Source of the DNA: Gemmatimonadales bacterium
GTDB lineage: Bacteria > Gemmatimonadota > Gemmatimonadetes > Gemmatimonadales > GWC2-71-9
Assembly (NCBI GenBank): GCA_019637315.1
Contig: JAHBVU010000002.1
Location: 231,001-295,000 of the forward strand
DNA length: 64,000 bases
Reading direction: 5' to 3'
The notes under the pieces are model-generated. The model was not told the DNA's origin, did no database searches, and worked only from the letters and a program-made list of their open reading frames with translations. A program made the translations under genes and the position numbers. Of this stretch, positions 17,872 to 26,372 are shown one piece after another. Position 1 is the stretch's first letter. Every line of letters begins with the position of its first letter.

Positions 17872-18537
17872 TCAGTTGGTCGCGTCGAGCTCGGCGAGTC
17901 GGACCCGAGCCTCGGCGGTTCCCGCGACCTCATCCTTGTTGTTCTTGAGGATACCCGCCAGAATGTTGCGCGCTTCGGCCGTATTGCCCTGGATCCGATA
18001 GGTCCTGGCGGCATTCAGGAGGGCGTCGTTCTTCTGGTACGGTGCCGTGGCCAGTTCCGCCGCCCTGACATATTCAGGGGTCGCCTCGGCCACCCGTCCC
18101 GTGTTCTCGAGGGCCACGGCCAGATGCGAGTGCGCCGCCGACTTGTAGAACGCTGGCGGATTGCTGGCGATGAACTTCCGCAGGTCTTCGATGGCGAGCT
18201 CAGCCTGCCCGGACAGGAGCCGAACCTGGCTCAGGGCCAGCGCCGCCTCGAGGCTGGCGTCCGTACCACCGAAGGTCTCGGTGATGCGCTGGAACGCCGT
18301 GGCCGCATCTGCATAGGCCCCGGTCTCCATGGCGCCCCGCGCCTGGTCGAGCGCGTCGAAGGCCTGCGCCTCCTTGCGGCGCTCACTCTCGACGACGTAC
18401 CAGCCGGCCAGCAGGAGGAAGACGACGATCCCGGCAACGATGCCGATCACCTTCTGCCGAGCCTGCACCCACGCAACGAACTGATTGTCGGTATCGGTCA
18501 TATATCGGTCGACGCGTTCTGCGGCGCTTGATCCCAT
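17872..18537 (-). CDS. Membrane-anchored TPR protein (YfgM/BamD-like architecture)
   Basis: 221 residues from ATG 18537. ATG 18501 is a close alternative, and longer frames run into the tRNA. A short charged cytoplasmic N-terminus precedes one membrane helix (about residues 32-53, VIGIVAGIVVFLLLAGWYVV), followed by TPR-like alpha-helical repeats (AYADAATAFQRITETFGG, QAELAIEDLRKFIASNPPAF, NTAEARNILAGILKNN). This layout resembles YfgM, the SecYEG/PpiD-associated protein, but sequence similarity cannot be tested here. A role as a periplasmic scaffold in envelope protein handling is only inferred. It lies downstream of tRNA-Arg and ends at a clear terminator. Confidence 0.65.
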   Translation of the reverse strand: MGSSAAERVDRYMTDTDNQFVAWVQARQKVIGIVAGIVVFLLLAGWYVVESERRKEAQAFDALDQARGAMETGAYADAATAFQRITETFGGTDASLEAALALSQVRLLSGQAELAIEDLRKFIASNPPAFYKSAAHSHLAVALENTGRVAEATPEYVRAAELATAPYQKNDALLNAARTYRIQGNTAEARNILAGILKNNKDEVAGTAEARVRLAELDATN

Positions 18538-18641
18538 CGTGGTTGGTGATTGACTGGTCGAGGCTCTTGCGGTCTGGGGCCACTTGGGGCCGCCGGATCG
18601 TCCAGCCTTGAAGTAGCCCGATAATATAACCCCATGTGCAG

Positions 18642-18715
18642 TGCCCCCGAGAGGATTCGAACCTCCGGCCAACGGTTTAGGAAACCGCTGCTCTATCCAG
18701 CTGAGCTACGGGGGC
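18642..18715 (-). tRNA. tRNA-Arg (anticodon CCT)
   Basis: A 74-nt cloverleaf read on the - strand: acceptor GCCCCCG pairs with CGGGGGC, D-arm with GCTCAG, anticodon stem GCGGT/ACCGT with loop TTCCTAA (anticodon CCT), and T-loop GTTCGAATC. The discriminator base is A. CCA is not encoded. It decodes AGG. Confidence 0.95.
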
Positions 18716-18923
18716 GCTTGGGCGACGGCAAGCGATCCAACAACTTCAAAAATACCACATCGCACCGGGCGTCGCAGCGATCAGGTTTTACGCGTGCGCG
18801 GCGGACTCGTCCAGCGTCGACCCTCGAGCGACGCTGGTTCCACCTCGCCATAGAATTAGGCTTAACAGTACCCGTACAATCCAATGACCTGCAATGACTT
18901 ACAGAGATCACCTCAAGCGAACT

Positions 18924-19580
18924 CTACGGCCTCTCTGACCGGGCATTTTCGCGCCGCGCCTTGATGGCCTCGATCACAATCGGCAATACCGACAGCACGA
19001 TGATCGCGATGATGACCAGCCCGAAGTTCTCGCGAACGAAAGGCAGGTTGCCGAAGAAGTACCCCAGCCAGACAAATATCCCGACCCAAACCACTGCCCC
19101 AACCACATTGTAGGTCAGGAACCGAGGGTAGTTCATCGTCCCGACGCCGGCGACGAAGGGTGCGAAGGTTCGGATGATCGGAACAAACCGCGCCAGGATG
19201 ATCGTCTTTCCTCCGTGCTTCTCAAAGAAAGCGTGAGTCCGGTCGAGATACTCCTTTTTGAGCCACCGGATCTCGCCACTGAACGCCCGCGGCCCGATCC
19301 ACGCTCCAATCCAGTAGTTGACGGTGTCGCCGATGATGGCCATAGCTGTGAGTAGAAAGAACAGGATCCAGGGGTTGAGCGACCCGAGACCCGCGAATGC
19401 CCCGGCGGCGAACAGGAGTGAGTCTCCCGGCAGGAGCGGCATGACGACCAGGCCGGTCTCCGCGAAAACGATCAGGGCGAGGATGACGTACGTGCCGGTG
19501 CCATACCGGGCAATCAGTTCGCCCAGGTGCTGGTCCAAGTTGATGATGAAGTCGATCAGAAAGCGGATCAGGTCGATCAC
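18924..19580 (-). CDS. DedA-family membrane protein
   Basis: 218 residues from GTG 19580. It is a polytopic inner-membrane protein of the DedA/VTT superfamily: FAETGLVVMPLLPGDSLLF with the conserved acidic residue and PGD motif, GDTVNYWIGAWIG, and the amphipathic re-entrant segment GKTIILARFVPIIRTFAPFVAGVGTM with the two essential arginines. DedA proteins are needed for membrane homeostasis, and some flip polyprenyl phosphate or phospholipids. It is the last gene of the der-plsY-gpsA-merR-surE-pcm run, 15 bp after pcm. Confidence 0.9.
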   Translation of the reverse strand: MIDLIRFLIDFIINLDQHLGELIARYGTGTYVILALIVFAETGLVVMPLLPGDSLLFAAGAFAGLGSLNPWILFFLLTAMAIIGDTVNYWIGAWIGPRAFSGEIRWLKKEYLDRTHAFFEKHGGKTIILARFVPIIRTFAPFVAGVGTMNYPRFLTYNVVGAVVWVGIFVWLGYFFGNLPFVRENFGLVIIAIIVLSVLPIVIEAIKARRENARSERP

Positions 19581-19595
19581 TTGAGGTGTCCCAGC

Positions 19596-20267
19596 TCAGG
19601 AGGAAGAATCAAAGCCGAACTGCCCGAGCAGCGGCACGAAGCGGACGCCCGACAGCTGCGTCTCGAGATACTGGTCGCCGACCCGGTCGACCCGAACCAA
19701 GGTTTGTTCCTCGCGGTTCCCGATCGGCACGACCATCCGGCCCCCAGGCGCGAGCTGTTCCAGCAGCGGCTTGGGAATCGAGGGCGACGCCGCAGCAACC
19801 ACGATCGCGTCAAACGGTGCCAGCGAGCGCCACCCCAGGGTGCCGTCGCCAACCACGATGGCGACGTTTCGAATGCCCAGCTCGCGGATCACGTTTCGTG
19901 CCTGCTCCGCCAGGCTGGCGACCCGTTCAATGCCTACGACGTTGCCGGCAAGCTGACTGAGCAGCGCCGTCTGATAGCCGGACCCGGCGCCCACCTCGAG
20001 CACCTTTTCTTTGCCAGTCAGCCGCAATTCCTGCAGTGATCGCGCCTGGACCCATGGCTGCGAAATGGTCTGGCCGGCTCCGATCGGCAGCGCAGAGTCC
20101 TCGTACGAGCGATGCCGCACCGCCTCCGGGACGAACCGATGGCGCGGAACCGTGGCAATCGCCTTGAGCACCGCGAGATCGCGAATGCCTTTGTCCTGGA
20201 GTTGTTCGACCAGGCGCTGGCGGTAACCCCCGTAGCTGTCGCGCTCGTTCAAGGTTCGAGCGCCCAT
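19596..20267 (-). CDS. pcm: Protein-L-isoaspartate O-methyltransferase
   Basis: 223 residues from ATG 20267, overlapping surE by 19 bp. It methylates isoaspartyl residues in damaged proteins using S-adenosylmethionine. The family start (VEQLQDKGIRDLAVLKAI, VPRHRFVPE), the active-site GAGQTISQPWVQA segment and the SAM-binding VLEVGAGSGYQTALLS are present, with the later APFDAIVVAAA and GGRMVVPIG strands. The surE-pcm pair is widespread in bacteria and combines damage repair of proteins with nucleotide dephosphorylation under stress. Confidence 0.94.
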   Translation of the reverse strand: MGARTLNERDSYGGYRQRLVEQLQDKGIRDLAVLKAIATVPRHRFVPEAVRHRSYEDSALPIGAGQTISQPWVQARSLQELRLTGKEKVLEVGAGSGYQTALLSQLAGNVVGIERVASLAEQARNVIRELGIRNVAIVVGDGTLGWRSLAPFDAIVVAAASPSIPKPLLEQLAPGGRMVVPIGNREEQTLVRVDRVGDQYLETQLSGVRFVPLLGQFGFDSSS

Positions 20268-20998
20268 TCGCTCACGGCCTCGAAGAGGCGATAGTTGGTG
20301 AGGTCCATGTGGAGCGGTGTCACGGAAATGTACCCTTCATGCACAGCCGCCTGGTCGGAATCCGGATCGACGGTCCAGGTCACGTCCCCACCCCCAACCC
20401 AGAACACTTCCCGACCCCACGGATCCGTCATCTTGGTAATCGACCCGGAGAAGAACCGACTACCGAGCTTGGTGACTTTGACACCTCGAACATCTGAAGC
20501 CGGAATCTGCGGCAGGTTGATGTTGAGCAGCGTCTCTTTCGGAAAGTTCCGAATCTGCGTAATCTGGCGGATCAGGCGAACCAGGGTGACGTGGTAGGTC
20601 TCCATCAACTCCGGGTCGCGACCCGCAAACGAAAACGCGATGCCCGGAACACCTAACGTTACCGCCTCCATGGCAGCTGAGACGGTGCCGGAGTACAGCA
20701 CATCCTCGCCCATGTTGGGACCGTGGTTGATGCCGGAAAACACGAAGTCGGGCTTGTCGGCCATCAGCGCGCCGATGCCAAGCAGCACGCAGTCGGTCGG
20801 GGTGCCGTCGATCTGATAGGCCCCGTCGTGGGTTCGCGCCGGCCGGAGCGGTCGATGGAGCGTGAGCGAATGTGAGGTACCGCTTTGCTCCCGGTCGGGA
20901 GCGACGACGGTGACGGTTCCGACTTCACGGCAGGCGTTGGCCAGGTGCCGGATGCCCGGCGCCAGAATACCGTCGTCATTGGATACCAGAATCCGCAT
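20249..20998 (-). CDS. surE: 5'/3'-nucleotidase SurE
   Basis: 249 residues from ATG 20998, whose A overlaps the MerR-type gene's stop. The metal-binding N-terminus ILVSNDDGILAPGI holds the conserved Asp pair. VVAPDREQSGTSHSLTL, DGTPTDCVLLGI and FSGINHGPNMGEDVLYSGTVSAAME are family signatures. SurE is a cytosolic phosphatase acting on nucleoside monophosphates, often tied to stationary-phase survival. The length is normal for the family (about 250). Confidence 0.95.
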   Translation of the reverse strand: MRILVSNDDGILAPGIRHLANACREVGTVTVVAPDREQSGTSHSLTLHRPLRPARTHDGAYQIDGTPTDCVLLGIGALMADKPDFVFSGINHGPNMGEDVLYSGTVSAAMEAVTLGVPGIAFSFAGRDPELMETYHVTLVRLIRQITQIRNFPKETLLNINLPQIPASDVRGVKVTKLGSRFFSGSITKMTDPWGREVFWVGGGDVTWTVDPDSDQAAVHEGYISVTPLHMDLTNYRLFEAVSEWALEP

Positions 20999-21396
20999 CA
21001 GTCGGCTCCTTCGGCGCCGGTCGGCGGCCGCCGCGCGGGACGACCGTCAAGCGTATCGAGAATCGATTGAATGGCCGCATCGAGCTCGTCGACCGCCTGC
21101 TGGGCAACCGCGCGTCCGGCCTCTTTTTTGAGCTCACCCGTGCGGCGGAAATGCTCGACCCGCTGCCGAGCGCCCTCGATGGTGTACTTCTCGGTGTACA
21201 GCAGATGCTTGACCAGCAGAATCATCTCGACTTCGCGGCTCTTGTACACCCGATTGCCCGATCGATTCTTGGCCGGGCTCAAGAATCGGAACTGGCTCTC
21301 CCAGTAGCGCAGCACATGCGGCTTGAGGTCCGTCAGTGCGCAGACCTCACCGATCGAAAAGAACTCTTGCATCGGGCGGGACTGGTTCACGTCCAC
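20998..21396 (-). CDS. Short MerR-family transcriptional regulator
   Basis: 132 residues from GTG 21396, preceded by GGAG at 8 bp spacing. ATG 21372 has no such site. A MerR-type winged HTH (FSIGEVCALTDLKPHVLRYWESQF, SGNRVYKSREVEMILLVKHLL) is followed by a helical dimerisation segment and a charged tail with no cysteine cluster. It therefore lacks a metal-binding site and probably any large effector domain. This short type occurs beside gpsA and surE homologues in several phyla. Its regulon cannot be read from the sequence. Confidence 0.82.
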   Translation of the reverse strand: MDVNQSRPMQEFFSIGEVCALTDLKPHVLRYWESQFRFLSPAKNRSGNRVYKSREVEMILLVKHLLYTEKYTIEGARQRVEHFRRTGELKKEAGRAVAQQAVDELDAAIQSILDTLDGRPARRPPTGAEGAD

Positions 21397-22385
21397 TGCT
21401 CCGGTTTGAGGGCCCGTTCCATCAGTGCGCTGATCGCCTCGCGAGGCGTGGTGCGGGCCTGGAGCACATCGGCAACCTGCGCAATGATCGGCAACTCGAC
21501 GCCATACCGTTCGGCAAGCCGAACGGCTGCGGGCGCTGTGGTGGCGCCTTCAGCCACCGTCCGGTGTTGCCGACGGTGCTGCTCGAGCGACTCACCCTGC
21601 GCAATCGCAATCCCAAGGGCCCGGTTCCGGCTCAGCGCTCCGGTAGTCGTCAGCACGAGATCACCCATGCCCGCGAGGCCGGCAAAGGTGCCGGAATCAG
21701 CGCCCATGGCTGCGCCAAGCCGAGCGATCTCGGCGAGCCCGCGGGTAATCAGCGCCGCGCGCGGATTGTGGCCGAGCCCGAGGCCTTCCAGGATTCCGGC
21801 GGCAATGGCGATGACGTTTTTGAGCGCACCCGCCAGCTGCGTACCGACGAGATCCGTGTTGGAGTAGACTCGAAAGTATCCGGTGACGAACAGCTCCTGC
21901 ACCTGCTCCGCGTCGGCGAGGTCGTGCGCAGCAGCCACCACGGCGGTCGGCTGCTGCTGATAGACCTCGCGAGCAAAGCTCGGCCCCGAAAGCGCGACGA
22001 ACCGGTGTGGCGGAAGGACGGCTGCGGCGACCTCGGACATCAGGTCGAGCGTGTCCGTCTCCAGTCCCTTGGTTGCGCTGGCCACCAGGGTGTCCTGGGC
22101 CAGGGCCGGCGCAACCGATTCGAGGACCCGGCGCGCAACGTGGCTGGGGGATGCCAGGAGGACGCATTCGGCTGCGCCAACCGCGGCAACCGGATCGGCA
22201 ACCGCCCGGAGCGTCGGGCTGAGTGGCGCCTCGCTCAGATAGAGCGGATTGAGATGCTTGGCGTTGATGGCCGTGACCACTTCCGGCTCGTAGGCCCACA
22301 GGCTGACGGCGTGCCCCTTCCGCGCGAGCAGATCGGCGAGCGCCGTTCCCCAGCTACCAGCTCCCAGCACACCGATCCTGCTCAT
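21387..22385 (-). CDS. gpsA: NAD(P)-dependent glycerol-3-phosphate dehydrogenase
   Basis: 332 residues from ATG 22385, overlapping plsY by 4 bp. The enzyme reduces dihydroxyacetone phosphate to sn-glycerol-3-phosphate, the phospholipid backbone. The Rossmann start IGVLGAGSWGTALADLLA, the KGLE segment after VASAT, LSGPSFAREV, the catalytic Lys in GALKNVIAIAAG and GMGDLVLTTTG are all present. Placement next to plsY, which uses its product, links supply and use of glycerol-3-phosphate. The upstream part of the open frame is not included because it duplicates plsY. Confidence 0.95.
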   Translation of the reverse strand: MSRIGVLGAGSWGTALADLLARKGHAVSLWAYEPEVVTAINAKHLNPLYLSEAPLSPTLRAVADPVAAVGAAECVLLASPSHVARRVLESVAPALAQDTLVASATKGLETDTLDLMSEVAAAVLPPHRFVALSGPSFAREVYQQQPTAVVAAAHDLADAEQVQELFVTGYFRVYSNTDLVGTQLAGALKNVIAIAAGILEGLGLGHNPRAALITRGLAEIARLGAAMGADSGTFAGLAGMGDLVLTTTGALSRNRALGIAIAQGESLEQHRRQHRTVAEGATTAPAAVRLAERYGVELPIIAQVADVLQARTTPREAISALMERALKPEQWT

Positions 22386-22999
22386 CGATTGCCCTCGGCG
22401 CGCACGGCCCGTTTGCCGAACCGGTTCTCGGTTCCGGACAGGAGTCGACCGATGTTGGCGCGGTGCGTCACCACGACGAAGGCTCCGAGCGCGACAAAGA
22501 GCCAGATCGCCGGGCGAAGGTCCGGGCTGAGAATCCACACGGCAATCGGCAACACGACGGCAGCCGCGATGCTGCCCAGCGAGACATATCCCGAGGCGCG
22601 CACCAGCAACGCCCACACCCCCGCGGCGACCAGCGTCGGCGCCGGCGCCAGGCCAAGCACAACGCCGGCGGCCGTGGCGACCCCCTTCCCGCCCTTGAAC
22701 CGAACGAAGACGCTGAAGACGTGCCCGATGATGGCGGCAAAACCAAGCACCAGAGCGACCCAGAGAGTCCCGCCTGCATACGGAGCGAACAGCAGCACCG
22801 GCGCCGTCCCCTTCGCGATGTCGAACAGCGCGACTGGAATTGCGTAGCGCCAGCCAAGCGTGCGGTAGAGATTGGTCGAACCCAGGTTGCGACTGCCGAC
22901 CTGACGCAGGTCGATGCCCTTGGCAAGGCGAGCCACGAGATAGCTGGTCGGGACGGCCCCGAGCAGATACGACGCGCCGAGCCAGAGAGCAAGCGTCAT
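22382..22999 (-). CDS. plsY: Glycerol-3-phosphate acyltransferase PlsY
   Basis: 205 residues from ATG 22999, overlapping der by 4 bp. It is an integral membrane enzyme that acylates glycerol-3-phosphate with acyl-phosphate in phosphatidic acid synthesis. All three PlsY motifs are visible: GSRNLGSTNLYRTLG (motif 1), FKGGKGVATAAG (motif 2, substrate site) and THRANIGRLLSGTENRF (motif 3). The acyl-phosphate partner plsX is not in the window. Confidence 0.94.
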   Translation of the reverse strand: MTLALWLGASYLLGAVPTSYLVARLAKGIDLRQVGSRNLGSTNLYRTLGWRYAIPVALFDIAKGTAPVLLFAPYAGGTLWVALVLGFAAIIGHVFSVFVRFKGGKGVATAAGVVLGLAPAPTLVAAGVWALLVRASGYVSLGSIAAAVVLPIAVWILSPDLRPAIWLFVALGAFVVVTHRANIGRLLSGTENRFGKRAVRAEGNR

Positions 23000-24318
23000 C
23001 GGCTGCCTTTGCGAGCCCGAAGCTTGAGACGAAGCGGGACGCCCGAAAAGGCCCACGCCTCGCGGAAGCCCTTGGTCAGATAGCGCAGGTAGTGTTCAGG
23101 AACGTCGTCGGGCCGGTTGCTGATCAGGGCAAAGGTCGGTGGCGCCACGGCAATCTGCGAGGCGTAGAACAGGCGAACCTCTTCCCCACTCTTCTGCGGC
23201 GGCTGATTCCTGGCAAGGAGGCTCTCGAGAACCTTGTTGACTTCGGCCGTTGCCACCCGACGAGTCCGGGCTTCCGCCACCTCGAGAATCGAGTCGAGAA
23301 TCTTGCGGGCCCGCTGCCCGGTCTCGGCAGACAGATAGACGAACGGAACATCCGCCAGGAACGGTGCTTTCTCGACCACGATGGCATGGCCGCGCACCGC
23401 GGTGTTGGCGTCCTTTTCGTCGACCAGGTCCCACTTGTTGACCGCAACGACCAGCCCCTTGCCACGCTCCCAGGCATCGGTGGCGATCCGAAGGTCCTGG
23501 TGGTGTACGCCCTGGGCCGCATCGACCACGAGCACGCAGACGTGGGAATCCTCGATGGCGCGACTGGTGCGAACGGTCGAGTAAAACTCGACGTCATCGT
23601 CGACCCGCGACTTCCTCCGCAGGCCGGCCGTATCGATGAACCGAACGGTCCGACCGTGGTAGGTCATGACCGAGTCGATCGCGTCGCGGGTCGTTCCCGC
23701 CACCGGGGAAACGACATGACGGTCCTCGCCCAGCAACCGATTGACGAGCGACGATTTGCCCACATTGGGTCGGCCGACTATGGCGACCCGGACCTCTTCG
23801 GACGCCTCGATATCCTCGGCCGGCGGGAGGCGCTCGACGATGGCGTCGAGGAGGTCGCCGCTGCCTTTGCCGACCGCTGCGGACACCGGCACCGGTTCCC
23901 CCAGGCCCAGGCTGTAGAACTCGGGGTCCGGTGATTCGCGCGGCATATTGTCGAGCTTGTTGGCGACCAGCAGCACCGGGCGGTTCGACCGCCGGAGATA
24001 CTCGGCCACAGCCTGATCGATCGGATGGAAGCCCTCACGGCTGTCCACCACAAACATGATGAGGTCTGCTTCTTCGATGGCGAGCTCGGCCTGGCGGCGG
24101 ATGGCCCGATCCATCGAGTCCTGCGAGTCGGGAACCATGCCGCCGGTGTCGACCACCCAGAACGGGCGGCCGTTCCACTCGGCGTCGCCGAAGTGGCGAT
24201 CGCGCGTGGTGCCGGCCTGATCAGCCACGATTGCCACTCGGCCTCCGATCAGCCGATTGAAAAGAGTCGATTTCCCCACGTTAGGGCGACCGACGATGGC
24301 AACGGTTGGCTTACTCAT
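22996..24318 (-). CDS. der: Ribosome assembly GTPase Der (EngA)
   Basis: 440 residues from ATG 24318. Two tandem G domains are typical of Der: G1 GRPNVGKST (about residues 9-17) with DTGGM and NKLD, and the second GRPNVGKSS with DTAG and NKWD. A C-terminal KH-like domain ends in the basic LRLKLRARKGSR. Der acts in 50S subunit maturation. It is the first gene of a seven-gene operon, and a sigma-70-like promoter can be seen 80-110 bp upstream. Confidence 0.95.
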   Translation of the reverse strand: MSKPTVAIVGRPNVGKSTLFNRLIGGRVAIVADQAGTTRDRHFGDAEWNGRPFWVVDTGGMVPDSQDSMDRAIRRQAELAIEEADLIMFVVDSREGFHPIDQAVAEYLRRSNRPVLLVANKLDNMPRESPDPEFYSLGLGEPVPVSAAVGKGSGDLLDAIVERLPPAEDIEASEEVRVAIVGRPNVGKSSLVNRLLGEDRHVVSPVAGTTRDAIDSVMTYHGRTVRFIDTAGLRRKSRVDDDVEFYSTVRTSRAIEDSHVCVLVVDAAQGVHHQDLRIATDAWERGKGLVVAVNKWDLVDEKDANTAVRGHAIVVEKAPFLADVPFVYLSAETGQRARKILDSILEVAEARTRRVATAEVNKVLESLLARNQPPQKSGEEVRLFYASQIAVAPPTFALISNRPDDVPEHYLRYLTKGFREAWAFSGVPLRLKLRARKGSR

Positions 24319-24396
24319 AGAAACTTGAATCGCGAAAAAAAGCGGTGACTTCGAAGCACGGTTGAGCCGCGCCACTGCCCAGTTCTTCAAGTCAGA

Positions 24397-24425
24397 ATAA
24401 TGCACGTATGGCTTTGGTTTTTCAA
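24397..24425 (-). promoter_or_regulatory. Candidate sigma-70-type promoter of the der operon
   Basis: On the - strand TTGAAA (24425-24420) and CATTAT (24402-24397) are 17 bp apart in a locally AT-rich stretch, about 80 bp before der. The -35 matches consensus at five of six positions and the -10 at four of six. Confidence 0.5.
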
Positions 24426-24491
24426 TACTTAGAGCTTCACTTCTCACCTCGTTTCGAGGCCTGTCGTTGAATCGCGACAGACCCTAACGAC

Positions 24492-24517
24492 AAAGCCGCC
24501 CCGAGGAGGGCGGCTTT
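24492..24517 (-). terminator. Terminator after tRNA-Gly
   Basis: AAAGCCGCC (24492-24500) pairs with GGCGGCTTT (24509-24517), with a loop of 8 nt. The stem has A and T tracts on both sides and so could act in either direction. It lies 17 bp after the tRNA 3' end. Confidence 0.8.
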
Positions 24518-24534
24518 GCATCGTCATCGCAAAG

Positions 24535-24607
<73 letters not shown>

Positions 24608-24654
24608 GAACTTGAACGGCCGGAAAGATTGCCCGGCCAGTGACGGAGAGCAAG

Positions 24655-24683
24655 AGGCGCCGACCCGTTTGAGATCGGCGCCT
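24655..24683 (-). terminator. Terminator-like hairpin after the TPR gene
   Basis: AGGCGCCGA (24655-24663) pairs perfectly with TCGGCGCCT (24675-24683) with an 11-nt loop, 23 bp after the TPR stop. The following tract (CTTGCTCT on the - strand) is only moderately U-rich. Confidence 0.6.
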
Positions 24684-24706
24684 CGACACTGACTCGGATC
24701 AGCAGT

Positions 24707-26131
24707 CTACTTCTTGCGATACCGCCAGCCAGCCACGTCGGCGCCCGAGGCTTCCGCCGTGAACTTGTGCTGGGCCCCAGCCTCGAGTACCGGGATCGAG
24801 ACTTCCCGACTGCCGACCACGCTACCTGCCGCGGTGACGAATTCGACGACCAGGGTTACCGCCTCGACCTTGAGCGGCTTCCCCTGCGCGTCTGTCGGCG
24901 CCCGGCCCGTGGCAACGCCCTCGAGTCGAGTCGAGGTGCGACCAATCTGGAACCCGGTGACGTCGACGGAAATCGGCAGGCCGATCAGCGCTTCGGCTGC
25001 CTTGAGCATCTCGTCCTGCTGATCGAGGCCCCGATGCCCCTGACCGAGGAGCCGGTAGGCATCCTCGTTCATCGGTTCGATGGCCACCAGCTTTTTCGAC
25101 GTCTCGACCAGCTTGGCGTTGTTCTTGAGCGCGAGATAGGCGTTGGCGAGGTTGTACACCGCGTCCCGGCTGTAGGGGTTACGACTGACGGCCTTGTCGA
25201 ACGCCTCTGCAGCCCGCTCGAAGTCCTGGGCATTGAACGCTGCGACGCCAATCGAGAGGATGTCGCTCGTTTCCAGCGAGTCAAGGTTCTGTTTCGACAA
25301 CTCGGTCAGCATGGCCCGGTCGATCGAGTCGGCGGTTGCCGCCTGTCCGGACCCGCGATACGAGTACGACAGCGCTTTCCGCGCGTCGACGTTGGTGGGC
25401 TCCCAGGAGAGGTACTTTGTCAACGTCGCAATCGCATCCTGGTGGCGGCCAAGCCGCTGCTGCATCAGGGCGAGGTTGAGGGCGTTCGAGTTGCGATCGC
25501 CGATCGCCGAGGTGTCGGACTCGGCGTTCAGTTCGGCAATCTTGAGCGCCCGGGCAAAGAAGGTTGCCGCCGAGTCGTCCTTACCGATGTTGGCATAGAG
25601 GACGCCAAGGTTGGCGGCAACGTGCGGGAGGTCATCGAAGAGCACGTCGGCATCGCGGAACAGAACCATGGCCTCGGCGATCTTGTCCTCGCGCTGAAGC
25701 TCGAGGCCGGCGTTGGCGAGTTGGGCCCAGGCATTCTGCCGGTACTGGCTGATGTCGAGTTCGCACTGCGGCTGCAACGCCTCTGCCTTGGTGAATGCGG
25801 AATCGACACCGTGCACGTCACCCTGCATCAGGTAGACGCGGGCCAGATAATACCAAGCGGCGGCGTTCTGATCCTGGCCTTCGCTCGTGATCGACTTGAT
25901 CAGGATGTCCTTTGCCTTGGTCAGTTCAGCCGCTTTGTCCGCTTTGGCGTCGTGCGCCTTCTTCAGCGCGTCGACACCCCGGTTGATATTGCCAGCCGGC
26001 CGGAGGGGACAAAGCGGGACCGCAAACTTGTCCGGCTGGAACTCTGCCAGCTTCGGCTGGAGCGTAGGGCTCTGGGCCGACGCGGTGCTGACAAGCACCG
26101 TGGCGAAAATCCCAGTCCAGATGCGCTTCAT
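24707..26131 (-). CDS. Secreted tetratricopeptide-repeat protein
   Basis: 474 residues from ATG 26131, with a good Shine-Dalgarno (AGGAG, 8 bp upstream). A signal peptide (RIWTGIFATVLVSTASA) directs it to the periplasm. Several TPR units follow: AAWYYLARVYLMQGDVHGVD, VAANLGVLYANIGKDDSAAT, LALMQQRLGRHQDAIATLTK, AFNAQDFERAAEAFDKAVSR and VYNLANAYLALKNNAKLVE. A C-terminal beta-rich domain (about residues 385-474) resembles a protein-interaction or carrier fold. TPRs mediate protein-protein contacts. No partner can be named. It is a single-gene unit with its own terminator. Confidence 0.72.
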   Translation of the reverse strand: MKRIWTGIFATVLVSTASAQSPTLQPKLAEFQPDKFAVPLCPLRPAGNINRGVDALKKAHDAKADKAAELTKAKDILIKSITSEGQDQNAAAWYYLARVYLMQGDVHGVDSAFTKAEALQPQCELDISQYRQNAWAQLANAGLELQREDKIAEAMVLFRDADVLFDDLPHVAANLGVLYANIGKDDSAATFFARALKIAELNAESDTSAIGDRNSNALNLALMQQRLGRHQDAIATLTKYLSWEPTNVDARKALSYSYRGSGQAATADSIDRAMLTELSKQNLDSLETSDILSIGVAAFNAQDFERAAEAFDKAVSRNPYSRDAVYNLANAYLALKNNAKLVETSKKLVAIEPMNEDAYRLLGQGHRGLDQQDEMLKAAEALIGLPISVDVTGFQIGRTSTRLEGVATGRAPTDAQGKPLKVEAVTLVVEFVTAAGSVVGSREVSIPVLEAGAQHKFTAEASGADVAGWRYRKK

Positions 26132-26236
26132 CGTTTCGACTCCTTGGTTGACTTACTTCATGGTCGCACTGCCCCGGTGCGGGCCCGACCGTTCCAATGA
26201 CGTTAGTGGAGGCCCGTTGTTGCACCGGCGAGACTC

Positions 26237-26257
26237 AAAATCGGCTGCATCCAGCCG
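26237..26257 (-). terminator. Weak terminator after the prfB-to-thrC gene run
   Basis: CGGCTG and CAGCCG form a 6-bp stem with a 4-nt loop (26257-26242), followed on the - strand by ATTTTG. It lies about 115 bp after thrC. The remaining 26132-26372 interval shows no gene. Confidence 0.45.
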
Positions 26258-26372
26258 TTCGCAAGGGCACCCCACAGGCGCGGGGGCTCGGTGCCACGAT
26301 CGGGCACAGACATGGAAATATCGCCCCAGCTCCAATTTCCGGCAACCAGCGATACCGGTACCAGGACCAACC